Shown: positions 20,275 through 29,681, counted from the stretch's first letter. The stretch: DNA of 64,000 nucleotides from Magnetococcus marinus MC-1 (GCF_000014865.1 NC_008576.1:1-64000); one strand, 5' to 3'. Notes: generated by a model not told the origin, from the sequence alone. Numbers and translations are program-made.

Positions 20275-20283
20275 GACATAACT
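20275..20283. repeat. Target-site duplication, right copy
   Basis: GACATAACT, identical to 18671-18679. On the minus strand it preserves a copy of the original hslU ATG right after hslV; that ATG now opens only a 15-codon frame running into the IS. Confidence 0.85.
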
Positions 20284-20818
20284 ATTCGCCACCCAACTCT
20301 TCAATGGTCAAATTGTTGTTGGTAAACACACAGATCTCCGCCGCGACCTCCAGACTGCTCTCCACAATCTGACGCGGATTTAACGATGTATGCCGCAATA
20401 GTGCGCGTGCCGCCGATAAGGCATAAGGACCCCCCGAACCAATGGCAATAACCCCCTCTTCGGGCTCTAAAACATCACCATTGCCAGAGATCAACAGGCT
20501 GCAATGCTCATCGGCCACAGCCAACATTGCCTCCAAACGCCGTAATACCCGATCCGTGCGCCAATCCTTAGCCATCTCCACAGCCGCACGCGTCAGGTTA
20601 CCCCCATGCTTGGAAAGCTTGCCCTCAAAACGCTCAAAGAGGGTAAAAGCGTCCGCCGTAGATCCCGCAAATCCAGCCAGAACCTTCCCGTCCGACATTA
20701 ATCTAACCTTACGCGCGTTGGATTTTGCCACGGTGTTGCCAATAGAGACCTGACCGTCCCCACCCATCACCACGTGGTTACCCCGACGCACACTAAGAAT
20801 GGTGGTACCTTTAAACAA
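20282..20818 (-). CDS. hslV: HslV peptidase of HslVU protease
   Basis: HslV is the threonine peptidase dodecamer partnered by HslU. The catalytic Thr is the first of [21 protein letters not shown], followed by [13 protein letters not shown] and [17 protein letters not shown], close to the E. coli sequence. I chose the TTG at 20818, giving leader MFKG before Thr-Thr, because GGGAG lies seven bases upstream and the 178-residue length matches the family. Longer in-frame starts would add an unrelated extension. A short removable leader is usual in alphaproteobacterial HslV. Its stop and the original hslU ATG were two bases apart before the IS inserted. Confidence 0.94.
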   Translation of the reverse strand: MFKGTTILSVRRGNHVVMGGDGQVSIGNTVAKSNARKVRLMSDGKVLAGFAGSTADAFTLFERFEGKLSKHGGNLTRAAVEMAKDWRTDRVLRRLEAMLAVADEHCSLLISGNGDVLEPEEGVIAIGSGGPYALSAARALLRHTSLNPRQIVESSLEVAAEICVFTNNNLTIEELGGE

Positions 20819-20961
20819 AGTGGATACTCCCTGTATCTTCGTCTTATCGAAAAATGGTACAAAGCTGCATGGTGCCCCGTGCGGGGCGGGAATGCAAGCG
20901 CACCTGAAAACGTTAACACGGTTACCCAAAACTCGTAAAAACAGTGTAGGAGAACGAACCC

Positions 20962-21195
20962 GTGACCGATCAAGAGATGAAAGATCGAATCCTGGCGCTG
21001 CTGACCCCTAAAAATATTGAGGATGGAACGCGCGTTATGGCCTATACTATGTTCTATCGAAAACTGTTTGGCCGCCAGCCAAACAGCGAAAATGAACAGC
21101 GTGTTCAACGCATGTTGGATGCCTTGGTCGCAGAGGGTAAAATTAGCCGCTATCCCGACATTGGTGTCGCCGAACCACCTTATGTACTCAGCTAA
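20962..21195 (+). CDS. Hypothetical 77-residue protein
   Basis: I do not recognise this small acidic/basic helical protein. It starts with GTG ([18 protein letters not shown]) after a good AGGAG site seven bases upstream, and ends PPYVLS. The helical pattern is compatible with a small winged-helix-like fold, but no motif proves it. It is divergent from hslV and ends 13 bases before bpt, so the two are probably co-transcribed. Confidence 0.7.
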   Translation: MTDQEMKDRILALLTPKNIEDGTRVMAYTMFYRKLFGRQPNSENEQRVQRMLDALVAEGKISRYPDIGVAEPPYVLS

Positions 21196-21208
21196 AACGG
21201 TTTAATTC

Positions 21209-21952
21209 ATGACTGGCATGTCACGTATTGATGCAACAGCGCAGCGTTTGGATCTGCTCTTAACCCCTCCACACGCATGCAGCTATTTAGACAATCATGA
21301 AGCGGCCATTCTATTCGTAGAACCCAGCCTGCCCATGAGTGCGCCCCTCTATGAGCATCTCATGGAGCGAGGGTTTCGTCGCAGCAGTGAACATGTCTAC
21401 CGCCCCTACTGCGCCCAATGCGATGCCTGTGTCTCTGTACGTATTCCCGTCGAGCGGTTTAAAATGAGCCGTAATATGCGCCGGATATGGAAACGTAATG
21501 AAGACCTAACCGTTGCATCCGCCACACCAACCCACCGCGAAGAGTGGTTTGAACTCTACCGGCGCTACCTCGCTTCACGCCATGCCGGCGGCCCCATGGA
21601 TGACCCCCAACCCAGCCAGTTTATGGAGTTTCTTAACGCCTCTTGGTCCCATACCCGGTTTGTGGAGTTTCGGTTGAACGGTCGCTTGATCATGGTGGCG
21701 GTGGTTGACGATCAACCCAAAAGCCTCTCTGCCGTTTATACCTTTTTCGACCCCAATGAAAAAGCCCGCAGTCTCGGTACCTACGCCATCTTGTGGCAAA
21801 CCGAAGCGGCTAAACAGGCCGCGCAACCCTGGGTCTACTTGGGCTATTGGATCAAACAGTCGCCAAAAATGCGCTATAAATCCAGATTCACCCCCCTGGA
21901 AGGGTACCGCGACCGCCGCTGGCGTGACCTAACCCCCAGCGAATTGGCTTAA
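21209..21952 (+). CDS. bpt: Aspartate/glutamate leucyltransferase Bpt
   Basis: Transfers leucine from leucyl-tRNA to N-terminal Asp or Glu of proteins, feeding the N-end rule (ClpS-ClpAP) pathway. The 247-residue product has the N-terminal CSYL(D)N motif, the YRPYCAQCDACVSVRIPVERF cysteine-containing segment near residue 63, an SAVYTFFDP stretch near 171, and the C-terminal VYLGYWIKQSPKMRYKSRFTPLE signature of the ATE/Bpt family. An internal ATG at 21218 is an alternative start; neither has a strong ribosome-binding site. Confidence 0.93.
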   Translation: MTGMSRIDATAQRLDLLLTPPHACSYLDNHEAAILFVEPSLPMSAPLYEHLMERGFRRSSEHVYRPYCAQCDACVSVRIPVERFKMSRNMRRIWKRNEDLTVASATPTHREEWFELYRRYLASRHAGGPMDDPQPSQFMEFLNASWSHTRFVEFRLNGRLIMVAVVDDQPKSLSAVYTFFDPNEKARSLGTYAILWQTEAAKQAAQPWVYLGYWIKQSPKMRYKSRFTPLEGYRDRRWRDLTPSELA

Positions 21953-22045
21953 ACACACCGCCAAACCGCGCCCTAACCTTGTACCATGGCACCACCCTGA
22001 CGTGGGCCAACCAGCACCCCCCTACCCCATCCCTTTATACAGGGC

Positions 22046-22708
22046 TCAGTACCCGTACTTGTGCCATCCATCCGGCCAAGCCTCCCCTACCCCATTTTTG
22101 GCCCCTAGCGAGACCATGTTCCACAATTGACCAATCTGTTTCTCCGTCTCATCCAGCGTCCCTGTATTCCAGATAACCCAATCCCCACGCTTAATTTTTT
22201 CTTCTTCGGGCATCTGCTGGGCAATAATCCGCCGTTTCATATCATCACTCATACCCCGGCGATTCTCCAACCGTGCCCACTGTTGATCCCCACACCCTAC
22301 CACCACCGCCATGTCACAGCGCCCCTCGCCATTGGTCTCAAACAGCAAAGGAATATCTATCACCACCACCGTATTGGGCTCTTCTTCAGCCCATTTTGCC
22401 AATAATTTACTCTGCATACGCCACACATAAGGATGCACAATGGACTCTAAATCCTTACGGGCAAGCTCATCGGCAAAAACAATCTGACCCAATTTTCGAC
22501 GATCCAAGGCGCGGATATCCCCCTCGCCTTCCTCCATAATATCTTGACCAAAACGGGCTACCACCGCATGCCACTGCTCAGTGCCAGGCTCTAACGCTTC
22601 CCGCGCAAACCGGTCAGAATCCAATAAACGTGCGCCACGCTCCACCAACATGGCCGCAACCGTGCTTTTGCCACTGCCAATAGAACCGGTTAAACCCAAT
22701 AGATACAT
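22046..22708 (-). CDS. coaE: Dephospho-CoA kinase
   Basis: CoaE phosphorylates dephospho-CoA in the last step of CoA synthesis. The 220-residue product begins MYLLGLTGSIGSGKSTVAA with P-loop GSIGSGKS at about 8-15. It then has LLDSDRFAREAL, VVVIDIPLLFETNGEGRCDMAVVV and the RRGMSDDMKRRIIAQQMPEEEK lid region. TAGGAG precedes the ATG, which lies one base after the stop of the prepilin peptidase gene. The order aroE, coaE close to dnaQ and hemE recalls the alphaproteobacterial origin neighbourhood. Confidence 0.95.
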   Translation of the reverse strand: MYLLGLTGSIGSGKSTVAAMLVERGARLLDSDRFAREALEPGTEQWHAVVARFGQDIMEEGEGDIRALDRRKLGQIVFADELARKDLESIVHPYVWRMQSKLLAKWAEEEPNTVVVIDIPLLFETNGEGRCDMAVVVGCGDQQWARLENRRGMSDDMKRRIIAQQMPEEEKIKRGDWVIWNTGTLDETEKQIGQLWNMVSLGAKNGVGEAWPDGWHKYGY

Positions 22709-22709
22709 G

Positions 22710-23507
22710 CTAACTCCTAACCATCCACAGCAGATAACCCTGCTTGAAGGATTCATCCAAAAACAGATAAATCCAAGCCGATAAAGCCAAAAAGGGACCA
22801 AAGGGTATAGGGGTCTGTTTCTCTTTCCCCCCCCATATCAACCAACCACCCCCCACCACGACCCCCAACAAAGCTGAACCAAAAATAATAAAATAGAGCG
22901 CTTGCCAACCCAACCAAGCACTCAATACCCCCACCAGCTTGACATCCCCCAAGCCCATTGCCACCCGCCCCGTGACGCGATACCACACCTCAATGAGTAC
23001 CAACAACCCACCAGCCCCCACCACCATACCCAAAAGGGCATCCCCCATTGAGGGAAAGGGACTACCCAACATGGGCAGTGCGCTACACACCACACCCACC
23101 ACCAGCAAGGGATAGGTGATTATATTGGGCAGAATGCGCTTTTCCATATCTATCGCAGAGAGCAGCAAGAGCGCCAGTCCAAACAGTGCCAATAACCATC
23201 CTTCTGCATTTGAACCAAAACGGGCAATGGCCATCACCACCACAACCCCTCCCAATAACTCCATCAAAGGGTAACGCCAATGGATGGGATGGTGACAATA
23301 GGCACAGCGTGCTTTTAACCATAACCAACTAAATATTGGTATATTATGATACCAAACAATATTTTTTTTACAGAAGGGGCAGTGGGATGGCGGGTTAACC
23401 ACGCTCTCTTTTAGGGGGATACGGTGAACACAAACATTGAGAAAACTGCCAAACACCAGTCCAATGACCAGAGCTGTGCCAAGATCAAGCCAAGCGGTTG
23501 GGGGCAA
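22710..23507 (-). CDS. Type IV prepilin peptidase (A24)
   Basis: Cleaves the leader of type IV prepilins and pseudopilins and methylates the new N-terminus. The 265-residue polytopic protein has the cytoplasmic zinc site CPFCKK...CAYCHH (two CxxC pairs near residues 43 and 68) and the catalytic aspartates in LSAIDMEKRILPN and GLGDVK. Several membrane segments fill the rest. Start is a TTG at 23507 with AGGAG eight bases upstream. It is coupled to coaE. A possible substrate, a pilin-like protein, is encoded at 32681-33313; the main pilus genes are not in the window. The gene would be called pilD or gspO depending on the system. Confidence 0.93.
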   Translation of the reverse strand: MPPTAWLDLGTALVIGLVFGSFLNVCVHRIPLKESVVNPPSHCPFCKKNIVWYHNIPIFSWLWLKARCAYCHHPIHWRYPLMELLGGVVVVMAIARFGSNAEGWLLALFGLALLLLSAIDMEKRILPNIITYPLLVVGVVCSALPMLGSPFPSMGDALLGMVVGAGGLLVLIEVWYRVTGRVAMGLGDVKLVGVLSAWLGWQALYFIIFGSALLGVVVGGGWLIWGGKEKQTPIPFGPFLALSAWIYLFLDESFKQGYLLWMVRS

Positions 23508-23814
23508 TGGAGCAACTCCTGGTGAAAAAGGGTTCTTAACAAACAGTTCTATCTTAAATAAAAGAGATTGTAGAATAAAAAGGGCCTGTGGATAACTAGA
23601 ATAACCCTGTTAACCCTCTCTTTAACAAACTCTTTTAGGGACACACTCAGGTGGAGTATCTACCCTTAGATCCTCTGTTGAAGTTGGGGATGAAAGGGCT
23701 ACCTCATAAAAAAACGACGTTATGAACATAACCACAGGGCCACTTACAGCGACTTTTAAACAGCCCTCTGTGGATAACCCATAGCTTTATAAAATACCGA
23801 TCTATTTAAACATG
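23508..23814. other. Intergenic region with two perfect DnaA boxes
   Basis: About 300 AT-rich bases between prepilin peptidase and aroE. TGTGGATAA (minus-strand TTATCCACA) occurs at 23587-23595 and again at 23769-23777. Near-matches such as TTATGAACA at 23720-23728 lie between. GTTAAC/TTTAAC-type words cluster at 23535-23630. It is a second origin-like or DnaA-titrating region besides 26702-27099. The prepilin peptidase promoter must also lie here. Confidence 0.5.
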
Positions 23815-24681
23815 TTACTGACGTAGTGTATGCTCAACCAGCTCAACGGGCATGCTGTGCCCTGTCCATAATTCAAAGGCTTTGGCCCCTTGATGGATCA
23901 ACATGGGCAGACCATCCTGCCCGCCTAATTGATGTTGTGCGGTGGCCCGTAGCAGTGGGGTAGGATGGGCACCATAGACAATATCACTAACGAAGGCGTG
24001 GTGTGGAAGTCGTGCCAAGTCAATATAGGGAATGGTCTCTCCCTTTAACCCCATACTGGTGGTGTTAATAAGCAGGTCACACGACTCCAGCGGCAGTTGA
24101 TCGGCTTGGGTCGGTGCAACCATAAGCTGTGTGTTGGGTGCATAGGGTTGCATGGCCTCAATCAGAGCCTGCGCACGCTCAATGGTACGGTTGGCGATGA
24201 TAACCCGTGCGGCTTTGGCTTGAATAAGTCCATATAAAATGGCCCGTGCCGCGCCACCAGAACCCAACATAATGGCGGTTAACCCCGACAGGTCACTACG
24301 CCAAGCCTCTTTAAGTCCGGTAATAAACCCATAGGCATCGGTATTATGACCGGTCATTTTGCCATCGTCATCAATCACCACGGTGTTAACGGCACCAATA
24401 TGGCTGGCCTCTTCACTAAGGGTGTGCATCAGCGGGAGCAGGTTCTCTTTGTGGGGAATGGTGGCATTAAAACCGCGCATGCCCATAGCCGCAAAACCCT
24501 GCACCGCTCGCACTAAATTGTGTGGTTTGACCGGTAGCGCCACATAACAATAATTGAGTTGACAATGACGCAGGGCCAGATTGTGCATCTTGGGTGAAAG
24601 GGAGTGACTTACAGGGTCCCCAATGACCGCAAGTAGGCCTGTTTCACCATTAATATTAAGCGCTTTAGAGAGCATGTTCAT
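23815..24681 (-). CDS. aroE: Shikimate dehydrogenase
   Basis: Reduces 3-dehydroshikimate to shikimate with NADPH in aromatic amino-acid synthesis. The 288-residue protein has VIGDPVSHSLSPKMHN near residue 20 (substrate Ser/Ser), the catalytic Lys and Asn in FNATIPHKENLL near 75, a glycine-rich GSGGAARAILYGL nucleotide site near 142, and the C-terminal LPMLIHQGAKAFELWTG. It is five bases downstream of the Nif3-like gene. An in-frame ATG two codons later (24675) is an equally good start. Confidence 0.96.
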   Translation of the reverse strand: MNMLSKALNINGETGLLAVIGDPVSHSLSPKMHNLALRHCQLNYCYVALPVKPHNLVRAVQGFAAMGMRGFNATIPHKENLLPLMHTLSEEASHIGAVNTVVIDDDGKMTGHNTDAYGFITGLKEAWRSDLSGLTAIMLGSGGAARAILYGLIQAKAARVIIANRTIERAQALIEAMQPYAPNTQLMVAPTQADQLPLESCDLLINTTSMGLKGETIPYIDLARLPHHAFVSDIVYGAHPTPLLRATAQHQLGGQDGLPMLIHQGAKAFELWTGHSMPVELVEHTLRQ

Positions 24682-24686
24682 GAACC

Positions 24687-25445
24687 CTATATGGGGTTGG
24701 GAATATCAATAAAGGTGTGTTCCAGGGAAAAGGTTTGGGCCAACCTTTCACCCACAGCCTGCACCCCAAACATTTCGGTGCGGTGGTGCCCAGCCGCGAC
24801 AAAGTGAATGCCCATCTCACGGGCCACATGGTAAACCGGTTCAGAGGCTTCGCCGGTTAAAAACAGATCGGCACCAGCGGTAACGGCCTCGTGAATCAAC
24901 TCTGGTGCCCCCCCGCTACAGACGGCCACTTTGCGAATGTTTGGTGGTCCATAGGGCAGTACCAAAGGCTCTCCACCAAACAGCTTTTGCAGCTTTTGCT
25001 GGACCTGATCCAAAGACAGGGATTGTTCCCAATGGCCCATTTTGGAAAGGGCACTGCCCTTATAAACACCAAAAGGCTCACCGGCTATGAGTTGCAACCG
25101 ATTGAGAATTTGGGCATTGTTACCCAACTCGGGATGCATGTCCAGGGGTAGGTGAAACCCCATCAGGGTTATATCATGCTCTAACAGTAGTTTAAGCCTA
25201 TGTTTAAGCATGCCCTCGACAACCCGTGGGTCTTTATTCCAAAACAGACCATGGTGGGTTATGATCAACTGCGCATTAACAGCCACCGCAGCCTCAAACA
25301 GTGCCATACAGGCGGTTACGCCACTTACCACACGGGTGATGTTGTGCCCACCACGCACCTGGACGCCGTTGGGGCAGTAGTCATCAATACGGTCGCACTG
25401 GAGTATGTTGCGTAGGTGGGTTTCAATCTCGGTCAAGTTGGCCAT
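24687..25445 (-). CDS. Nif3-like dinuclear metal-centre protein
   Basis: Member of the Nif3/YbgI family (annotated elsewhere as GTP cyclohydrolase 1 type 2 homologue), which forms toroids with a dinuclear metal site; the cellular role is unsettled. The 252 residues show DYCPNGVQV near 23, metal ligands in LIITHHGLFW and MGFHLPLDMH, and AAGHHRTEMFG near the C-terminus. I favour ATG 25445 (MANLTEIE) over a TTG four codons upstream. It is the first gene of a Nif3-aroE pair and diverges from the unknown gene at 25568. Confidence 0.9.
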   Translation of the reverse strand: MANLTEIETHLRNILQCDRIDDYCPNGVQVRGGHNITRVVSGVTACMALFEAAVAVNAQLIITHHGLFWNKDPRVVEGMLKHRLKLLLEHDITLMGFHLPLDMHPELGNNAQILNRLQLIAGEPFGVYKGSALSKMGHWEQSLSLDQVQQKLQKLFGGEPLVLPYGPPNIRKVAVCSGGAPELIHEAVTAGADLFLTGEASEPVYHVAREMGIHFVAAGHHRTEMFGVQAVGERLAQTFSLEHTFIDIPNPI

Positions 25446-25567
25446 AAATTTCGTCAATCCTTGTTCAAAGCGATTTTCTCTGTTTCAATGAGTATAACCT
25501 TGAGGCCATCTATTTGGATAGTTTCTGGGTTGCCTCCCCCTTTTACCTTTAGGGAGTTGTCACACCC

Positions 25568-26701
25568 ATGACCATGCCACGGGATATGTTTCGCATTGAT
25601 CCAGACCCAAATATCCAGCGGGTTTTGGAGGCTGATTCCTATTGGCAAGCGCGGGAAAAAATTTTAGATACGCTCATCAAACATACACTCATTGATTCCT
25701 ATAATAAATTTCGCAAAGCGCGTGAGCCCTATCCTTTTATCAGTCGTTCTTCATTACGTCCGGGTTCGGTGGTCTCATCCAAAGAGTATAAACTGCATAA
25801 CAGCGCCTTGGTGGTGCTGCTGGCGGATGTTATGCCCGCTTCTCTGCGCAAGCATTTTCGGTGTCGTTTGGCCAACCGGGTGATTAAAAAAAATATTGCG
25901 GGGGTGGCACCGGATCTACCGGGGCTAAACGAGTACGATACCGCATGGCGGGATGTGCATCATGAGGGTTTTATTAAACTCATGCGTATGATGTTACCCT
26001 TGGATTTTGCTCTGTTGGTGCAGCCCAGTGACGAGGATGATCGGTATCAGTTGACCAACTTTCACGTCAAAATTGAGCGACTGTTGGATATGGCGCTGCG
26101 CACCATGGGGCACCATCTTAACTATCTGGAACGGGGCCTCTATGAGCAGGGAGAGACCTTTATTGACCAGTTGGAACGTAAATTTTTTGAATATTTTAAC
26201 TACTACCACAATGCGGCTGGGCGTCGTGGAGCCAGTGCTTTAGCGGCTCAGGTATTGGCTATGGAGCAGCAGGAAGCCACCATTTTTAGCACTTCTCAGC
26301 AGGATCGGCGGCTGACGTTGTTAACCACCTACAACGATAGCCATGATCTTAAAATTGAACAGTATGTTTTGCTTTCGTTAGAGCCGGATGAGTATAAAAC
26401 ACTCAAACAGTGGGGTAAGGATGTGGCATTGGATATCCGTAACCACTATTTGATCCATCCACAGAAGAGCACGCAACCTGTGGTGGTTATGCGTCTGGTT
26501 TATCAACACACCGAAGCGGCCCAACCCAACGCCGATGGAACACTGCGGGAACTTAATGTGCGAGAGCGTTGGATACGCTTGACAGAGGAGACCATTATAC
26601 CCCTGCATGGGGGGGCTCAAGCGTTTATTGGTTATCCGGTAGCTTATAAAAAGGATACCGCTGAGGTGGATGGTAAATCTTGTCCCTTACCTGTGAAGTA
26701 G
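25568..26701 (+). CDS. Unknown conserved-looking 377-residue protein
   Basis: I do not recognise this protein. It is soluble in composition, without signal peptide or membrane segment, starting MTMPRDMFRIDPDPN. A helical, charged N-terminal half holds the segment VVLLADVMPASLRKHFRCRLANRVIKK; the C-terminal part, from about residue 255, alternates like beta strands and ends in a Pro/Lys tail. It lies between the divergent Nif3-like gene and the DnaA-box region before hemE, the position held in other alphaproteobacteria by an origin-adjacent gene of unknown role. That match is positional only. Confidence 0.75.
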   Translation: MTMPRDMFRIDPDPNIQRVLEADSYWQAREKILDTLIKHTLIDSYNKFRKAREPYPFISRSSLRPGSVVSSKEYKLHNSALVVLLADVMPASLRKHFRCRLANRVIKKNIAGVAPDLPGLNEYDTAWRDVHHEGFIKLMRMMLPLDFALLVQPSDEDDRYQLTNFHVKIERLLDMALRTMGHHLNYLERGLYEQGETFIDQLERKFFEYFNYYHNAAGRRGASALAAQVLAMEQQEATIFSTSQQDRRLTLLTTYNDSHDLKIEQYVLLSLEPDEYKTLKQWGKDVALDIRNHYLIHPQKSTQPVVVMRLVYQHTEAAQPNADGTLRELNVRERWIRLTEETIIPLHGGAQAFIGYPVAYKKDTAEVDGKSCPLPVK

Positions 26702-27099
26702 GGGAAAAACTTATCCACAACACGTTGTGCAAAACCCCTGTTGACCTGCTATCTCTGGCTGTTCATAACTCGTTTTTTTGACGTGATTATCTTTTGCTCC
26801 CCAAATTATAGGGGGATCATCCTAGGCTTTATGCACGTTTATATGCTCTTTTAATGATTTGAATTTCAATATGTTTTTTTGTTTATTCCAGTTATCCACA
26901 GCACCTTTTTCTAATTCAATCTTTTAAAATCTATTTAGAAATAATTGTTAACCTGCGGTGGTCCCTGGAATTGACACTGCGCCCGCCAAATCCGTATAGT
27001 CCATAGAACTGACTCTTCTCTGTTTAAGTTTGGCAAGTCGCACCATGGTTGAAAAACAGGGTGCTTGTTTTGCCGTTACTATTTTTGTGAAAGTTTCTC
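26702..27099. other. oriC: Candidate chromosomal origin oriC
   Basis: A roughly 400-base gene-free region upstream of hemE. Perfect DnaA boxes TTATCCACA lie at 26711-26719 and 26892-26900 in the same orientation, with near-box TTATGCACG at 26829-26837 and a TTATGAACA-like word on the opposite strand near 26761-26769. Between and after them are strongly AT-rich tracts (26838-26890 and 26905-26950) suitable for unwinding. Alphaproteobacterial origins such as that of Caulobacter lie next to hemE, and here aroE, coaE, hemE and dnaQ cluster around it. The hemE promoter is presumably here too. Origin function is inferred. Confidence 0.6.
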
Positions 27100-28170
27100 A
27101 TGAAATCCAAACACCGCTTTATCCAAGCCTGTTTTCGTCAGCCTGTAGACCGCACGCCTATTTGGTTAATGCGTCAAGCGGGGCGTTATCTGCCGGAGTA
27201 TCGGAAAACACGGGCACAGGCTGGGGATTTTATGGCGTTGTGCAAAAATACAGAGTTGGCAACTGAGGTGACGATGCAGCCCATTCGCCGGTATGGGTTG
27301 GATGCGGCGATTCTGTTTTCGGATATTTTGGTCATTCCTGAAGCGATGGGTATGGATGTTCGGTTTGCCACGGGGGAGGGTCCTCTTTTGGATCCGCCGG
27401 TGCGTGTGCATGGAGATATTGAAAAGCTTATACATACCGATCCAGAGGATAGTTTGGATTATGTGATGCGGGCGGTGGCCTCGATTCGTAAGGCGTTGAA
27501 CGAGGAGATCCCTTTGATTGGTTTTTCGGGTTCTCCTTGGACGTTGGCGACCTATATGGTGGAGGGGGGGTCGAGTAAGACCTTTGGTTTGGTTAAGGGC
27601 ATGCTCTATGACGCGCCAGAGTCGATGCATCTGCTGCTGGACAAGTTAGCAGATATGGTGGCGGCCTATTTAAATGCGCAGATTAGACATGGCGCACAGG
27701 CGGTGCAGATTTTTGATACCTGGGGTGGGGTATTGAGTCAGCCGACTTTTAGGGAATTTTCGTTGCGCAGCATGAAGGCGGTGGTGGATCGTTTGGATCG
27801 GACCAATAGCGCGGGTGAGCGGATACCGGTGATTCTGTTTGCCAAGGGTTGCAACGCCATGGTGGAAGATATTGCGCAGAGTGGTTGTGATGTAGTGGGT
27901 CTGGATTGGACCTCGGAGATTGGTCCATTAAGGGAACGGATTGGTCATAAGGTTGCCTTACAGGGCAATATGGACCCTGCGCTGTTGTATGCATCGCCAG
28001 AGCGTATCGCTCAAGGTGCGCGGGAGGTTTTGCAGGCGTTTGGGCCGCATCCGGGACATATCTTTAATTTGGGGCATGGCATGGCACCGGATATGAGCCC
28101 GGATCATGTTGAAGCGTTGGTAAGGGCGGTAAAGGAAGAGGGCTTGAAAATTCATCAGGGAGTAGCGTGA
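27100..28170 (+). CDS. hemE: Uroporphyrinogen decarboxylase
   Basis: Converts uroporphyrinogen III to coproporphyrinogen III in haem synthesis. The 356-residue protein opens with [22 protein letters not shown] (substrate-binding PxWxMRQAGR). It then has [13 protein letters not shown] with the catalytic Asp, [17 protein letters not shown] near residue 147, and [16 protein letters not shown] at the C-terminus. Its stop TGATG overlaps the hemN start. It is the first gene after the candidate origin. Confidence 0.97.
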   Translation: MKSKHRFIQACFRQPVDRTPIWLMRQAGRYLPEYRKTRAQAGDFMALCKNTELATEVTMQPIRRYGLDAAILFSDILVIPEAMGMDVRFATGEGPLLDPPVRVHGDIEKLIHTDPEDSLDYVMRAVASIRKALNEEIPLIGFSGSPWTLATYMVEGGSSKTFGLVKGMLYDAPESMHLLLDKLADMVAAYLNAQIRHGAQAVQIFDTWGGVLSQPTFREFSLRSMKAVVDRLDRTNSAGERIPVILFAKGCNAMVEDIAQSGCDVVGLDWTSEIGPLRERIGHKVALQGNMDPALLYASPERIAQGAREVLQAFGPHPGHIFNLGHGMAPDMSPDHVEALVRAVKEEGLKIHQGVA

Positions 28171-29576
28171 TGCATGCGCCCATTAGCCAGGTATGGCAAT
28201 TTGATTTAGAGCTGATCAACCGCTACAACAAGTCGGGTCCGCGTTATACGTCGTATCCAACGGCGCCGCATTTTCGTGAGGATTTTGGTCCTGATGCGTT
28301 TAGGCAGGCGGTGGCGCGTTCTCAGCAGAAGGATCCTGGCAAGCCATTATCGCTCTATTTTCACATCCCCTTTTGTGACACGGTTTGTTATTACTGCGCG
28401 TGCAATAAGGTGATTACGCCAGATCGTGCGCGGGGGGCGCGTTATTTGGAGTATTTGCTTCAGGAAGTCGCCCGTATGGGGGCCTTATTTGACCGCAAGC
28501 GGGAGGTTGTGCAGTTGCATTTGGGGGGAGGTACCCCCACCTATTTGGACAATGGGCAGTTGCAACGGTTGTGGGATGCGGTGAACGCGCACTTTACGTT
28601 GGTGGAGGATGCGCGGGGGGAGTATAGCTTTGAGGCAGACCCACGGGAGTTACCGGTTGGGGCGGTGGCGGGTTTGCGCAAGATGGGGATGAATCGAATC
28701 TCTATAGGTGTACAGGATTTGGATCCGGTGGTGCAGAAGGCGGTGAACCGCATACAGCCATTGGATTTGACCAAGCGGGTGGTGGATGAGGCACGGGATT
28801 CTGGTTATGCGTCGGTGAATGTGGATTTGATTTATGGTTTACCCTTTCAGAGCGAGGCAGGTTTTAGGGAAACTTTGAGGGCGACCATTGAGGATTTGGA
28901 TCCAGATCGTTTAGCGGTTTTTAATTATGCCCATTTACCGCAATATTTTAAGCCTCAGCGGCGCATCAACGAGGCGGATTTACCATCGCCGGACACCAAG
29001 TTAAAGATATTGGAGATGGCGGCGCAGATGTTGGTGGAAGCGGGTTATGTGTACATTGGCATGGACCATTTTGCCAAGCCGGATGATGAGTTAGCGGTGG
29101 CGCAGCGGCAGGGGGTATTGCATCGCAATTTTCAGGGTTACACAACCCATGCGGAGTGTGATTTGGTTTCGATGGGCTCGACATCCATCAGCCAGATTGG
29201 CAATACGTTTGCGCAGAACATCAAGGAGTTAGAACCCTATTATGAGCGTATTGAGCGTGGCGAATTGGCCATTTTCAAGGGTTTGGAGCTGACGGAAGAT
29301 GACATGTTGCGTCAGGATGTTATTATGCGCATGATTTGCGATTTTCAGTTGGATCGTGAGCAGATATCCAAAAAACATCATATTGATTTTGATCAATATT
29401 TTAGTGTTGAGCAGGAGGATATCAAGCGTATGGTAGAGGAGGGGTTGATTGAGGATGATGGACGTTTGATACGGTGTACGCCGGGTGGTCGGTTATTGAT
29501 ACGCAACATATGCATGACGTTTGATTGGTATTTACGGAATGCAGAGCAGAAGAAGACTTTTTCGCGGACGATATAG
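28170..29576 (+). CDS. hemN: Oxygen-independent coproporphyrinogen III oxidase
   Basis: Radical-SAM enzyme that decarboxylates coproporphyrinogen III to protoporphyrinogen IX without oxygen. The 468 residues begin with a YNKSGPRYTSYPTAPHF motif typical of HemN. The [4Fe-4S] site CDTVCYYCACNK (CxxxCxxC) lies near residue 70, followed by LHLGGGTPTYL, and the GMDHFAKPDDELA stretch is near 300. These separate it from the HemW paralogue at 54428. ATG 28170 with GGGAG seven bases upstream is preferred to the GTG one codon earlier. Confidence 0.97.
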   Translation: MHAPISQVWQFDLELINRYNKSGPRYTSYPTAPHFREDFGPDAFRQAVARSQQKDPGKPLSLYFHIPFCDTVCYYCACNKVITPDRARGARYLEYLLQEVARMGALFDRKREVVQLHLGGGTPTYLDNGQLQRLWDAVNAHFTLVEDARGEYSFEADPRELPVGAVAGLRKMGMNRISIGVQDLDPVVQKAVNRIQPLDLTKRVVDEARDSGYASVNVDLIYGLPFQSEAGFRETLRATIEDLDPDRLAVFNYAHLPQYFKPQRRINEADLPSPDTKLKILEMAAQMLVEAGYVYIGMDHFAKPDDELAVAQRQGVLHRNFQGYTTHAECDLVSMGSTSISQIGNTFAQNIKELEPYYERIERGELAIFKGLELTEDDMLRQDVIMRMICDFQLDREQISKKHHIDFDQYFSVEQEDIKRMVEEGLIEDDGRLIRCTPGGRLLIRNICMTFDWYLRNAEQKKTFSRTI

Positions 29577-29681
29577 TAAGGGGTTTATCGCCATGGAGAT
29601 CCTTGCACGGGTCGATATGGTAGAGGGGCTATTGGAGAGACCTTGCATACCCTAGAGCCTTATGAAAAGGGATCGGGGGAG

